A stretch of 64,000 nt of DNA from JABDQZ01 sp050049775 (GCA_050049775.1 JASFVP010000005.1:32896-96895); one strand, 5' to 3'. Counted from the first letter of the stretch, positions 26,800 to 36,559 are shown. Notes: generated by a model from the sequence alone, not told the origin. A program made the numbers and translations.

Positions 26800-26815
26800 T
26801 ACGTCATATGACGTA
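26800..26815. promoter_or_regulatory. Perfect 16-bp palindrome in the kinase/urtA divergent region
   Basis: TACGTCATATGACGTA is a perfect palindrome 122 bases after the kinase start and 108 bases before urtA. It is a good candidate operator for the LuxR-type response regulator encoded at 22415-23317 or another dimeric factor. Only the symmetry is seen; the binding protein is inferred. Confidence 0.55.
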
Positions 26816-26923
26816 GTCCGCGGGGGCGATTGTCGAATTCTCAAATCAGCGTCAAACACAGAGTATCTGCTGCAGGGTCCGAAACCGGCCTGTCACTCAA
26901 ACCTGAAAATTTTAGGAGTACCC

Positions 26924-28213
26924 ATGAAAAGAACTCTGTTAAATGCCTCGCTGGGCGCCGCCTTGCTGGTGGGTTCGCTGTTCAGCGCCGCCGCGCTGGC
27001 CGCGGTTACGATCAAGGTCGGTGTGTTGCATTCGCTGTCCGGCACCATGGCGATTTCGGAAACCACACTTAAAGACACCATGCTGATGCTTATCGACGAG
27101 CAGAACAAAAAGGGTGGCTTGCTCGGCAAGAAGCTCGAAGCCGTCGTGGTGGACCCGGCCTCCAACTGGCCGTTGTTTGCGGAAAAAGCACGTGAGCTGA
27201 TCGAAAAGGAAAAGGTCGATGCGGTATTCGGTTGCTGGACATCGGTATCGCGCAAGTCAGTTCTTCCGGTCTTCGAAGAATTGAACAGCCTGCTGTTCTA
27301 CCCGGTGCAATATGAAGGTGAGGAATCCTCGAAAAACGTTTTCTACACCGGCGCCGCGCCTAACCAGCAGGCCATTCCGGCGGTGGATTACCTGATGAAC
27401 GAGGTGGGTGTGAAACGCTGGGTGCTGGCGGGTACCGATTATGTGTATCCACGCACCACCAACAAGATTCTTGAAGCCTACCTGAAAGCCAAGGGTGTGG
27501 CCGACAAGGATATCATGATCAACTACACGCCGTTCGGTCATTCCGACTGGCAGTCGATCGTTTCCGATATCAAGAAGTTCGGTTCCGCCGGCAAGAAGAC
27601 CGCCGTGGTTTCGACCATCAACGGCGACGCCAACGTACCGTTCTACAAGGAACTGGGTAACCAGGGCATTTCCGCGCAGGACATTCCGGTGGTGGCTTTC
27701 TCGGTCGGTGAGGAAGAGCTGTCCGGTATCGACACCAAACCGCTGGTGGGTCACCTGGCGGCCTGGAACTACTTCATGAGTGTGGATGCCGAGGTCAACG
27801 ATTCCTTCATCGAAGCCTGGCAGAAATTCATCAAGAGCGACAAGCGCGTCACCAACGACCCGATGGAAGCGCACTACATTGGTTTCAACATGTGGGTTGA
27901 GGCGGTCAAGAAAGCTGGCACCACCGATCCGGCAGCCGTACAGGAAGCCATTATCGGTGTCGCGGTACCTAACCTGACCGGCGGCCTGTCTGCGATGATG
28001 CCGAACCATCACGTCACCAAACCGGTGCTGATCGGCGAGATCCAGGATGACGGCCAGTTCGATGTGGTCTGGAAAACCTCCGGCCTGGTGGCGGGTGATG
28101 CCTGGTCCGACTTCCTGCCGGGTTCCAAAGACATCATCGCCGACTGGCGTGCGCCTTTGTCTTGCGGCAACTACAACGTCAAGACTGCCAAGTGTTCAGG
28201 TCAAAACTTCTGA
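26924..28213 (+). CDS. urtA: Urea ABC transporter substrate-binding protein UrtA
   Basis: 429 aa. Signal peptide (about 1-26) then a branched-chain amino acid type periplasmic binding fold with the UrtA-specific stretch GCWTSVSRKSVLPVFEELN and the following LLFYPVQYEGEE. It binds urea in the periplasm for UrtBCDE. AGGAG lies 6 bases ahead of the ATG. First gene of the urt operon. Confidence 0.96.
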   Translation: MKRTLLNASLGAALLVGSLFSAAALAAVTIKVGVLHSLSGTMAISETTLKDTMLMLIDEQNKKGGLLGKKLEAVVVDPASNWPLFAEKARELIEKEKVDAVFGCWTSVSRKSVLPVFEELNSLLFYPVQYEGEESSKNVFYTGAAPNQQAIPAVDYLMNEVGVKRWVLAGTDYVYPRTTNKILEAYLKAKGVADKDIMINYTPFGHSDWQSIVSDIKKFGSAGKKTAVVSTINGDANVPFYKELGNQGISAQDIPVVAFSVGEEELSGIDTKPLVGHLAAWNYFMSVDAEVNDSFIEAWQKFIKSDKRVTNDPMEAHYIGFNMWVEAVKKAGTTDPAAVQEAIIGVAVPNLTGGLSAMMPNHHVTKPVLIGEIQDDGQFDVVWKTSGLVAGDAWSDFLPGSKDIIADWRAPLSCGNYNVKTAKCSGQNF

Positions 28214-28236
28214 TCAGGGAGGTCTGATCGGCAACC

Positions 28237-28268
28237 GAACCCACCGGCCGTGTGTCGGCCGGTGGTTC
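28237..28268 (+). other. Strong stem-loop after urtA
   Basis: A 13-bp GC-rich stem with one bulged C and a TGTGT loop follows the urtA stop by 23 bases and has no T-run. Such hairpins after binding-protein genes usually protect the 3' end of the upstream message and keep it more abundant than the permease genes. Confidence 0.55.
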
Positions 28269-28395
28269 AAACTGCTGCCACATGCGGCTGGCAAAAGAAC
28301 GTCGCCAGCTTTATGTGAGAGTGGTTTTACCAGAGAAGTTTTAAAGAAACCAAAAGGGATCAGTAAATCGCCCGGCTTTTGCCGGCATAAACTGG

Positions 28396-28536
28396 CTCCC
28401 TCTCCCTTCAGGGGAGAGGGTTGGGGTGAGGGGGATGTTCAGTGTTATTCAATCCTCACCCTGGCCCTCTCCCAAACTTGGGAGAGGGGATAGTCGACCA
28501 ATCCGGCTTTTAGCCGATAGAGTGTTCACGGACGTT
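28396..28536. repeat. Palindromic CCCTCTCCC repeat, copy 1
   Basis: Core 28396-28490: a CCCTCTCCC/GGGGAGAGGG hairpin, a GGGTGAGG that pairs with CCTCACCC about 30 bases on, and a second CCCTCTCCCA/TGGGAGAGGG hairpin, giving a potential cloverleaf. A degenerate CGGCTTTTAGCCG-type hairpin follows. It lies between urtA and urtB and reads through without a protein of its own. Three further copies are at 32788, 33001 and 46200. Confidence 0.9.
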
Positions 28537-28542
28537 AATACA

Positions 28543-30159
28543 ATGAATCGGGTAGTACTTTATCTTTGCTTGTTATTCGGCCTGCTGTTGTCACCGGTAG
28601 TCATGGCCGCCGACATCGATACCGGCGATGCTGAACTCGACCGCATTTTCAATGTGTTGTATTCCGGCTCGTTCGATGACAAGGCGCAGGCTCTGCGCGA
28701 TTTCATGCAGACGCCGGTAGAAAACAAAAAGGCGTTCCTCAATGGCATTGTCGACAAGAGCCTGATGGTGCACAAAAAGACCGGCCGGGTGGTCTGGGTT
28801 GAGGAGCAGGATAATAAATACCAGATGACCGACGCCTTCAATGGCGAAGACCTTGGGCTGGAAAAAACACGCAAGCTGAAAAAGTTTTCTGTCAACAACC
28901 AGCTGCGCAGCCAGATAACGGCATTGATTTCGGTGATTGATCTTGATTCGCCGGACGCGGCAATTCGTCTGGCAGCCGTCAATGAGATGTTGTCGAATCC
29001 GGCACCGGAACATTCCGAACTACTGCAACAACGTTTGGCTACTGAACCAGATAAGGATGTGCAGCAGGCCATGCAGCTTGGCATATCGCTGGCCAACCTC
29101 GGTCATGCGGACAGTGCGGTGCGGCTTGAGGCAATTGCTGCGGTGTCGGAAAGCCTGGAGCCGGCCGTACGCAATGCGCTCAGTCGAATCGTTACTGGTG
29201 ATGAAGATGTAAAGGTCAGGGCGGCGGCTGAGAAAGTGGTGGAGCGCCAGCAGCAGCGCATCAAACAGTTTGGTTATATCGAGACCCTGTTCTTCGGCCT
29301 GAGTCTCGGCTCGGTACTGGTGCTGGCGGCCATCGGTCTGGCGATTACCTTTGGTGTCATGGGCGTGATTAACATGGCGCACGGCGAACTCATCATGCTG
29401 GGCGCCTACACCACTTATCTGTTGCAACAGGCCATGCCGGATTCAGCCGGGCTGGCTTTGCTGATTTCCATCCCGGCCGCGTTTATCGTCTCCGGGCTGG
29501 TCGGTATCGGCATCGAACGCAGCGTGATTCGTTTTCTGTATGGCCGGCCGCTGGAAACCCTGCTGGCGACCTTCGGTATCAGCCTGGTGTTACAGCAACT
29601 GGTGCGCACCGCAATCTCGCCGCAGAACGTGCCGGTTAGCAACCCGGACTGGATGAGCGGCTTCATCCAGGTCAACAGCGTGCTGAGCCTTACCTATAAC
29701 CGCCTGTACATACTGGGCTTCTGCCTGGTGGTGTTCGTGCTGTTGTCGTTTGTGTTGAAGAAAACACGCCTCGGCCTGGAAGTGCGTGCCGTTTCTCAAA
29801 ATCGTTCCATGGCGCGCGCCATGGGTATTCATTCCTCGCGCGTCGATGCGCTGACCTTTGGCCTCGGCTCAGGCATTGCCGGTGTCGCCGGTGTGGCCTT
29901 GTCGCAACTGACCAATGTGGGTCCCAACCTCGGTCAGGCATACATCGTCGACAGTTTCATGGTGGTGGTGTTCGGTGGTGTCGGTAACCTGTGGGGTACC
30001 CTGATCGGTGGTATGACGCTCGGCGTGGTGAATAAATTCATGGAGCCCTGGACCGGCGCGGTACTGGCCAAGATTCTGGTGCTGGTGTTCATCATTCTGT
30101 TCATTCAAAAACGTCCTCGCGGTCTGTTCCCGCAAAAAGGCCGGGCAGCTGAGGGCTAA
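28543..30159 (+). CDS. urtB: Urea ABC transporter permease UrtB
   Basis: 538 aa from ATG 28543. Signal peptide (1-22), an extracytoplasmic alpha-helical HEAT-like domain of about 260 residues that is typical of UrtB, then a LivH-type permease with about eight helices. Upstream in-frame codons lie in the palindromic repeat and are not credible. urtC follows 5 bases later. Confidence 0.95.
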   Translation: MNRVVLYLCLLFGLLLSPVVMAADIDTGDAELDRIFNVLYSGSFDDKAQALRDFMQTPVENKKAFLNGIVDKSLMVHKKTGRVVWVEEQDNKYQMTDAFNGEDLGLEKTRKLKKFSVNNQLRSQITALISVIDLDSPDAAIRLAAVNEMLSNPAPEHSELLQQRLATEPDKDVQQAMQLGISLANLGHADSAVRLEAIAAVSESLEPAVRNALSRIVTGDEDVKVRAAAEKVVERQQQRIKQFGYIETLFFGLSLGSVLVLAAIGLAITFGVMGVINMAHGELIMLGAYTTYLLQQAMPDSAGLALLISIPAAFIVSGLVGIGIERSVIRFLYGRPLETLLATFGISLVLQQLVRTAISPQNVPVSNPDWMSGFIQVNSVLSLTYNRLYILGFCLVVFVLLSFVLKKTRLGLEVRAVSQNRSMARAMGIHSSRVDALTFGLGSGIAGVAGVALSQLTNVGPNLGQAYIVDSFMVVVFGGVGNLWGTLIGGMTLGVVNKFMEPWTGAVLAKILVLVFIILFIQKRPRGLFPQKGRAAEG

Positions 30160-30164
30160 GCGCG

Positions 30165-31250
30165 ATGATATTCAACATATTGAAAAAAGACCTGGGTGGG
30201 AAAATCTTTCTGCTGATCTTGCTGGCCGTACTGATTGCAGTGCCGCTGTTGAACCAGTTGCCGCCCGAAAGCCCCTGGCATGTATCGATTTATACCGTGA
30301 CCCTGCTGGGCAAGTACCTGACTTATGCCTTGCTGGCGGTGGCGGTCGATCTGGTGTGGGGTTACCTCGGTATTCTCAGTCTCGGTCACGCGGCCTTCTT
30401 TGCACTCGGTGGTTACGCCATGGGTATGTATTTGATGCGCCAGATCGGTGACCGTGGTGTTTACGGTAACGCGGAGCTGCCGGATTTCATGGTGTTTCTC
30501 AACTGGCACGAACTGCCATGGTTCTGGTATGGCTTTGACAGTTTCTGGTTCGCACTGTTGATGGTGATGGTGTTGCCGGGATTGCTGGCTTTTGTGTTCG
30601 GCTGGTTTGCGTTTCGTTCACGCGTTACCGGTGTGTATCTGTCGATCATCACCCAGGCGCTGACCTATGCCCTGATGCTGGCGTTCTTCCGCAACGAGAT
30701 GGGTTTTGGCGGTAATAACGGCTTGACTGACTTCAAGGACATTCTCGGCTTCAGTCTGCAGGATGACAGTACCCGCATCGGCTTGTTCGTGCTTTCCGGT
30801 ATCGCCCTGGCGCTGGGCTATCTGCTCTGTCGTGCGCTGGTCCGGTCGCGGCTCGGCAAGGTGGCGGTCGCGATTCGCGATGCCGAGGACCGCACGCGCT
30901 TCATCGGTTACCGGGTGGAATACGTCAAGCTTGCCATTTTCACCTTTTCCGCGATCCTGGCGGGCATTGCCGGTGCCTTGTATGTGCCGCAGGTCGGCAT
31001 CATCAATCCCGGTGAGTTTGCGCCGCTCAATTCGATTGAAGTGGTGGTCTGGGTTGCCATGGGTGGGCGGGCGACACTGTATGGTGCCGTGCTCGGTGCG
31101 GTCGGTGTCAACTACGCCAAGACCTGGTTTACCGGTGTGTTCCCCGAGATCTGGTTGTTTGCCCTGGGCGGGTTGTTTGTCGTGGTGACGCTGTTGATGC
31201 CGAAAGGTATTGCCGGTTTGCTGACGCGCAACAAGGCGGATGAGTCATGA
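30165..31250 (+). CDS. urtC: Urea ABC transporter permease UrtC
   Basis: 361 aa, LivM-type permease with about 9-10 helices and the conserved GYLGILSLGHAAFFALGGYAMG near residues 65-88. It pairs with UrtB to form the urea channel. Its stop overlaps the urtD start by 4 bases. Confidence 0.95.
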   Translation: MIFNILKKDLGGKIFLLILLAVLIAVPLLNQLPPESPWHVSIYTVTLLGKYLTYALLAVAVDLVWGYLGILSLGHAAFFALGGYAMGMYLMRQIGDRGVYGNAELPDFMVFLNWHELPWFWYGFDSFWFALLMVMVLPGLLAFVFGWFAFRSRVTGVYLSIITQALTYALMLAFFRNEMGFGGNNGLTDFKDILGFSLQDDSTRIGLFVLSGIALALGYLLCRALVRSRLGKVAVAIRDAEDRTRFIGYRVEYVKLAIFTFSAILAGIAGALYVPQVGIINPGEFAPLNSIEVVVWVAMGGRATLYGAVLGAVGVNYAKTWFTGVFPEIWLFALGGLFVVVTLLMPKGIAGLLTRNKADES

Positions 31251-32059
31251 ACGACGTGATGCAAAAAGACCGGGTATTTGATTTCCTAGTGCCCAAGGAA
31301 GTCGAGGGGCTGGACCTGTCACACGGCACGGTGCTGTACATGGAAGATGTCTCGGTTAGCTTTGATGGTTTCAAGGCGATCAATGATCTCAACTTTTATG
31401 TCAACAGCGGGGAACTGCGCTGCGTCATCGGTCCGAACGGTGCCGGTAAGACCACCATGATGGATATCATCACCGGCAAGACGCGCCCGGACACCGGCAC
31501 GCTCTGGTTTGGCCAACGCATGAACCTGTTGAGAATGTCCGAGGCCGAAATTGCCCAGGCCGGCATCGGTCGTAAATTCCAGAAGCCGACCGTGTTCGAG
31601 AAACACACGGTGGCGGAAAACCTCGAGCTGGCGATGTCCGGTCCCAAGGGTGTGTGGCAGACGTTTATCGCAACAATATCCAAGCAACAACAGGAACGCA
31701 TCGACCAGGTGGCCGAGACCATCGGCCTGACCGAATACATGCAACGTCGTGCCGGGCTGCTGTCGCATGGCCAGAAGCAATGGCTGGAGATCGGCATGTT
31801 GCTGATGCAAAACCCGCTGATGTTGCTGGTGGATGAGCCGGCGGCGGGCATGACGCATCAGGAAATGGATCGCACCGTCGAGTTGCTCAAGAGTCTGGCC
31901 GGCCAGCATTCCGTGGTGGTGGTTGAACACGACATGGACTTTGTGCGCGCACTGAATTCACGCGTCACGGTGTTGCATCAGGGCAGTGTATTGGCCGAAG
32001 GCAGCATGGATGCGGTACAGAATGATCCCCGTGTGATTGAGGTGTATCTCGGTGAATGA
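31247..32059 (+). CDS. urtD: Urea ABC transporter ATPase UrtD
   Basis: 270 aa, LivG-type ATPase. Walker A GPNGAGKTT at 62-70, a signature region LLSHGQKQWLEIG and Walker B MLLVDEPAAGMT. The first about 30 residues are an extension usual in UrtD. Translationally coupled with urtC and urtE. Confidence 0.95.
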   Translation: MNDVMQKDRVFDFLVPKEVEGLDLSHGTVLYMEDVSVSFDGFKAINDLNFYVNSGELRCVIGPNGAGKTTMMDIITGKTRPDTGTLWFGQRMNLLRMSEAEIAQAGIGRKFQKPTVFEKHTVAENLELAMSGPKGVWQTFIATISKQQQERIDQVAETIGLTEYMQRRAGLLSHGQKQWLEIGMLLMQNPLMLLVDEPAAGMTHQEMDRTVELLKSLAGQHSVVVVEHDMDFVRALNSRVTVLHQGSVLAEGSMDAVQNDPRVIEVYLGE

Positions 32060-32765
32060 ACAGGCAGTCATGCTGCAGATCGAGCAGCTCAATCAGTTTT
32101 ATGGCGAGTCCCACACCCTGTGGGATCTTGACCTGGTTGTGCCCAGCGGTGAATGCACCGTATTGATGGGGCGCAATGGCGTTGGCAAAACTACCTTGCT
32201 GCAATGCATCATGGGACTGCTGGCCGTCAAGTCGGGCAGCATCAAATACCAGGGCAAGGAAATCCAGAATGTGTCCGCCGAACAGCGGGCTTCCATGGGG
32301 ATCGGCTATGTGCCACAGGGACGGCAGATTTTTCCACTCATGACGGTGGAGGAGAATCTGCAGATCGGCCTGCCGGCGCGCCAGGACAAAAGCAGCAGCG
32401 TGCCCGAGTTTATTTATGAACTGTTTCCGGTGCTCAAGGAGATGCTCGGCCGACGTGGTGGTGACCTGTCCGGTGGTCAACAGCAGCAACTGGCAATTGG
32501 CCGGGCGCTGGTGACCGATCCACAATTGCTGATACTGGACGAGCCGACCGAAGGCATCCAGCCGAATATTGTCGCCGAGATCGGTGATATCATCGGACGA
32601 CTCAACAAGGAGATCGGCCTGACCGTCCTGCTGGTCGAGCAAAAATTGCCGTTTGCACGTCGCGTCGGTGATCACTTCTGTATCCTGGACCGCGGTCGTT
32701 CGGTTGCCGCCGGCAACATATCCGGCTTGAATGACACGCTGATACAGCAGTACCTTACTGTTTAA
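32052..32765 (+). CDS. urtE: Urea ABC transporter ATPase UrtE
   Basis: 237 aa from GTG 32052, LivF-type ATPase with Walker A GRNGVGKTT and signature LSGGQQQQLAIG. The GTG start is chosen because GAGG sits at 32039-32042, 9 bases upstream, inside the urtD end; ATG 32070 is an alternative. It completes the urt operon and is followed by two tandem copies of the palindromic repeat before the urease genes. Confidence 0.94.
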   Translation: MNEQAVMLQIEQLNQFYGESHTLWDLDLVVPSGECTVLMGRNGVGKTTLLQCIMGLLAVKSGSIKYQGKEIQNVSAEQRASMGIGYVPQGRQIFPLMTVEENLQIGLPARQDKSSSVPEFIYELFPVLKEMLGRRGGDLSGGQQQQLAIGRALVTDPQLLILDEPTEGIQPNIVAEIGDIIGRLNKEIGLTVLLVEQKLPFARRVGDHFCILDRGRSVAAGNISGLNDTLIQQYLTV

Positions 32766-32787
32766 AGTTACAAACCGGCATAAGTGG

Positions 32788-32949
32788 CCCCCTCTCCCCT
32801 GAGGGGAGAGGGTTGGGGTGAGGGGGGTATGTTCAGCACTATCCAACCCTCACCCTGGCCCTCTCCCAGGCTTGGGAGAGGGGATAGTAGCAATACGGCT
32901 TTCAGCCGTAACCTGAAGCCACCGGCCTATGGTCGCTGGTATGTTTACA
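32788..32949. repeat. Palindromic CCCTCTCCC repeat, copy 2 (with tail)
   Basis: Core 32788-32883 plus a tail containing CGGCTTTCAGCCG and an imperfect CCGGCCTATGGTCGCTGG hairpin. The tail is nearly identical to that of copy 3, so the full mobile or duplicated unit is about 160 bases and not just the core. Confidence 0.9.
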
Positions 32950-33000
32950 GTTACACACGGGGATAAAAAAATCCCTCTGGTTTTAATTAGTCATAAATAG

Positions 33001-33162
33001 CTCCCTCTCCCCTGAGGGGAGAGGGTTGGGGTGAGGGGAAGCATGTCAGCATAATTCAACCCTCACCCTGACCCTCTCCCAAACTTGGGAGAGGGGATAG
33101 TAGCAATACGGCTTGCAGCCGTAACCTGAAGCCACCGGCCCATAGTCGGTGAAGTGTTCACC
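33001..33162. repeat. Palindromic CCCTCTCCC repeat, copy 3 (with tail)
   Basis: Core 33001-33097 with tail CGGCTTGCAGCCG and the same GCCACCGGCC element. It is in direct orientation to copy 2 with about 50 unrelated bases between, suggesting tandem insertion or duplication in the urtE-ureD spacer. Confidence 0.9.
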
Positions 33163-33183
33163 AGTCATATGGAGCGATTTGAA

Positions 33184-33351
33184 ATGAAGCTGATTTTCCT
33201 GCTCTTGATTCTTTTGTTGCCGGGCCTGGCGTTGGCGCACATCGGCCCGCACGATCCGGTGCAGCATGCCGGCGAGCATCTGTTGCTGGCAACTGTTGTG
33301 GTGCCTTTTGCCTGGTTGTTGTTGCGCTGGCTTGGCAAACGCAAATCCTGA
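33184..33351 (+). CDS. Small exported/membrane protein ahead of ureD
   Basis: 55 aa. An N-terminal signal or helix ending in LALAH, a short His-containing periplasmic segment (HIGPHDPVQHAGEH) and a second helix with a basic end. GGAG lies 8-9 bases before ATG 33184. Its position next to ureD and its His content suggest a role linked to urease or nickel, but that is only contextual. Confidence 0.55.
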   Translation: MKLIFLLLILLLPGLALAHIGPHDPVQHAGEHLLLATVVVPFAWLLLRWLGKRKS

Positions 33352-33368
33352 CGGGTTTGTGCTGACTC

Positions 33369-34211
33369 GTGTCACTCAACAGTAGCGCCTTGTCCGATGA
33401 GCCGCAGGGCTGGCAGGCCCGGCTCGAGCTGGGTTTTCGCCATACACCGTTGCGGACCCTGTTACACCGGCGCCGTCGTTTGGGGCCGTTGTCGGTGCAG
33501 CGCGCGTTTTATCCGGAAGGCGATGTTTGTCATGTTTACCTGTTGCATCCGCCGGGCGGGGTGGTCGGTGGCGACCGGCTCGACATCGATCTGCACCTGG
33601 AAGACGACACGCATGTGTTTGTCACCACACCGGGCGCGACCAAGTTTTATCGCAGCGCCGGACAGACCGCCGAGCAGCAACAGGTTTTTCATGTAGGTGA
33701 CAACGCTGTGCTGGAATGGCTGCCGCAGGAGAATATTTTCTTCCCGGGCGCACAGGTGAAAAACAACCTGCTGTTACATCTGCACGGCAATGCCAAAGCC
33801 GCGTTATGGGAAATTCAGTGCTTCGGTCGTCCGGTGAACAATGAAGTTTTCGATAGTGGTTCACTCGACAGTCACTGGCAGATTTTCCGCGATGGCAAAC
33901 CGTTGCTACTGGAGCGTTTGCGGGTTGATAAAGACCGGCTTAAGTTCAGTTCACAAATGAATCGTCATGCCGTCACCGGCACTTTTATTGTCAGTGGCGT
34001 TGCACAGTCGTTGCTGGACAGCCTGCGGCAGATGACTTTTTCAAGCCAGGCCGAAGCACTGGCGCTGACTTTGATCGATGATTTACTGGTGGTGCGTTAT
34101 CTTGGTGATTCGACCGAGAACGCCAGACGAGGTTTCAGCGCCATCTGGAACCGGCTGCGCGAACCCGTGTTGGGCCGGCAAGCGTTGGTGCCGCGCATCT
34201 GGAATACATAA
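33369..34211 (+). CDS. ureD: Urease accessory protein UreD
   Basis: 280 aa, GTG start. Characteristic motifs are the HPPGGVVGGDRLDID loop and TTPGATKFYRS. UreD (UreH) binds apo-urease and, with UreF and UreG, inserts nickel. First of the collinear ureDABCEFG set. Confidence 0.95.
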   Translation: MSLNSSALSDEPQGWQARLELGFRHTPLRTLLHRRRRLGPLSVQRAFYPEGDVCHVYLLHPPGGVVGGDRLDIDLHLEDDTHVFVTTPGATKFYRSAGQTAEQQQVFHVGDNAVLEWLPQENIFFPGAQVKNNLLLHLHGNAKAALWEIQCFGRPVNNEVFDSGSLDSHWQIFRDGKPLLLERLRVDKDRLKFSSQMNRHAVTGTFIVSGVAQSLLDSLRQMTFSSQAEALALTLIDDLLVVRYLGDSTENARRGFSAIWNRLREPVLGRQALVPRIWNT

Positions 34212-34231
34212 ACCTGTTCATGAGGTAGGCA

Positions 34232-34534
34232 ATGGAGCTTTCACCCAGAGAAAAAGACAAGTTACTGTTATTTACCGCCGGCCTGCTGGCGGAACGGCGC
34301 AAGGCCAAGGGCCTGAAGCTGAATTATCCCGAAGCCATGGCATTGATCAGTTGTGAAATACTGGAAGGTGCGCGTGAGGGCCGCACGGTGGCCGACCTCA
34401 TGGATCACGGCCGCACGTTGTTGACGCGCGACGATGTCATGGAAGGTGTCGCCGAGATGATTCCGGAAGTGCAGGTGGAAGCGACCTTTCCCGACGGCAC
34501 CAAACTCGTAACAGTTCACGATCCGATCGTTTAA
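34232..34534 (+). CDS. ureA: Urease gamma subunit UreA
   Basis: 100 aa, the standard length. It begins MELSPREKDKLLLFTA and contains the LNYPEAMALISCEI and GRTVADLM motifs. Structural subunit of the (alpha beta gamma) urease trimer. Confidence 0.98.
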   Translation: MELSPREKDKLLLFTAGLLAERRKAKGLKLNYPEAMALISCEILEGAREGRTVADLMDHGRTLLTRDDVMEGVAEMIPEVQVEATFPDGTKLVTVHDPIV

Positions 34535-34545
34535 GGAAGGCTGAC

Positions 34546-34854
34546 ATGATTCCAGGTGAAATAATTGCCGCTGACGGCAACATCGAACTCAATGCCGGTC
34601 GTGAGACGATCAGCGTGCAGGTGGCCAATACCGGTGACCGGCCGATCCAGGTCGGTTCGCATTATCATTTTTACGAAACCAACAGCGCGCTTGAATTTGA
34701 TCGCGAGGCAAGCCGGGGCTTTCGCCTGAACATTGCCGCCGGTACGGCGGTGCGCTTCGAGCCGGGGCAGACGCGTGAAGTCGAGCTGGTCGCTTACGCC
34801 GGCGATCGCAAGGTGTTCGGTTTTAATGGCAAGGTCATGGGAGAACTCGACTGA
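34546..34854 (+). CDS. ureB: Urease beta subunit UreB
   Basis: 102 aa. Contains NTGDRPIQVGSHYHFYETN and the RFEPGQTREVELV region typical of UreB. It overlaps ureC by one base (stop/start junction). Separate gamma and beta genes indicate the three-subunit bacterial form. Confidence 0.98.
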   Translation: MIPGEIIAADGNIELNAGRETISVQVANTGDRPIQVGSHYHFYETNSALEFDREASRGFRLNIAAGTAVRFEPGQTREVELVAYAGDRKVFGFNGKVMGELD

Positions 34855-36557
34855 TGGCAACGATTGGCAGACAGGCTTATGCCGAAATGTACGGCCCGAC
34901 CACCGGCGACCGGGTGCGCCTGGCGGACACCGAGCTGTTCATCGAGGTCGAAGAAGATCGCACCGTGTATGGCGATGAAGTCAAGTTCGGCGGCGGCAAG
35001 GTGATTCGCGATGGCATGGGACAAAGCCAGCGTGTTGCGGCCGAAGTCATGGATGTGGTCATCACCAATGCGCTGATTTTGGATTGGTGGGGTATCGTCA
35101 AGGCGGACATCGGCATCAAGAACGGCCGCATCGCCGCCATCGGCAAGGCCGGTAACCCGGACGTGCAGCCCGGCGTGGACATCATTATCGGCCCGGGCAC
35201 CGAGGCGATTGCCGGTGAGGGTCAGATACTGACGGCTGGCGGTATCGATTCACACATTCATTTTATCTGCCCGCAACAGGTCGAAGAGGCATTGATGTCG
35301 GGCGTGACCACCATGCTGGGTGGCGGCACCGGACCGGCGACCGGCACCAATGCGACCACCTGTACGCCCGGTCCGTGGAACATCCACCGCATGTTGCAGG
35401 CGGCGGACGAGCTGCCGATGAATCTCGGTTTCCTCGGCAAGGGCAATGCCTCGCGGCCGGATCCCCTGTCCGAACAGATTCGTGCCGGTGCGATCGGCCT
35501 GAAGCTGCACGAGGACTGGGGCACCACGCCGGCGGCCATCGATAACTGCCTGACGGTGGCGGAAAACTTTGATGTGCAGGTCGCGATTCATACCGATACC
35601 CTGAACGAATCGGGTTTTGTTGAAGACACCCTGGCTGCGATGGATGGCCGCACTATTCACACCTACCACACGGAAGGCGCCGGTGGCGGGCATGCTCCGG
35701 ACATCATCAAGGCGGCCGGTTACGATAATGTGCTGCCGTCATCGACCAACCCTACGCGGCCTTACACGGTCAACACGGTCGATGAGCATCTCGACATGCT
35801 GATGGTCTGCCATCACCTGAGCCCGTCCATCGCCGAGGATGTCGCCTTCGCCGAATCGCGCATCCGCCGTGAAACCATCGCCGCGGAAGACATCCTGCAT
35901 GACTTGGGCGCGTTTTCCATGATTGCTTCGGATTCACAGGCCATGGGCCGCGTTGGCGAGGTGATCACACGCACCTGGCAGACGGCGCACAAGATGAAAG
36001 TCCAGCGGGGCGCATTGCAGGGCGACAGCAAGGATGCCGATAACCAGCGCGCCAAGCGTTATGTCGCCAAGTACACCATCAACCCGGCGCTCGCGCACGG
36101 CATGTCGCATGAAGTCGGCTCGGTAGAAGTCGGCAAGCTGGCCGACCTGGTGTTGTGGAAACCGGCTTTCTTTGGCGTCAAGCCAAGCCTCATCATCAAG
36201 GGCGGCATGATTGTCGCCGCGCCCATGGGCGATGCCAATGCTTCCATCCCGACACCGCAACCGGTGCATTATCGTCCCATGTTCGGCGCACTCGGCGGCG
36301 CGCGGCATGCCACCAGCGTCACCTTCATGTCACAGGCGGCCATTGCTGATGGCATACATCAGCAACTTGGTCTGCAATCGTTGATCCGTCCGGTGAAAGA
36401 GTGTCGCAGTGTGCGCAAGAAAGACATGCTGCTGAATAGCTATCAGCCCGTCATTGAAGTGGATGCGCAAACCTACCAGGTGCGCGCCGACGGTGAACTC
36501 TTGACCTGCGAGCCGGCGGAAGTGTTGCCCATGGCGCAACGTTACTTTTTGTTTTGA
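34854..36557 (+). CDS. ureC: Urease alpha subunit UreC (catalytic)
   Basis: 567 aa, canonical. Nickel ligands are visible: the HIH pair in GGIDSHIHFI, the carbamylated Lys in GLKLHEDWG, His residues in VAIHTDTLN and GGGHAPD, and Asp in MIASDSQAMG. The flap MVCHHLSPS carries Cys and His. It hydrolyses urea to ammonia and carbamate in the cytosol, fed by UrtABCDE. Confidence 0.98.
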   Translation: MATIGRQAYAEMYGPTTGDRVRLADTELFIEVEEDRTVYGDEVKFGGGKVIRDGMGQSQRVAAEVMDVVITNALILDWWGIVKADIGIKNGRIAAIGKAGNPDVQPGVDIIIGPGTEAIAGEGQILTAGGIDSHIHFICPQQVEEALMSGVTTMLGGGTGPATGTNATTCTPGPWNIHRMLQAADELPMNLGFLGKGNASRPDPLSEQIRAGAIGLKLHEDWGTTPAAIDNCLTVAENFDVQVAIHTDTLNESGFVEDTLAAMDGRTIHTYHTEGAGGGHAPDIIKAAGYDNVLPSSTNPTRPYTVNTVDEHLDMLMVCHHLSPSIAEDVAFAESRIRRETIAAEDILHDLGAFSMIASDSQAMGRVGEVITRTWQTAHKMKVQRGALQGDSKDADNQRAKRYVAKYTINPALAHGMSHEVGSVEVGKLADLVLWKPAFFGVKPSLIIKGGMIVAAPMGDANASIPTPQPVHYRPMFGALGGARHATSVTFMSQAAIADGIHQQLGLQSLIRPVKECRSVRKKDMLLNSYQPVIEVDAQTYQVRADGELLTCEPAEVLPMAQRYFLF

Positions 36558-36559
36558 GT

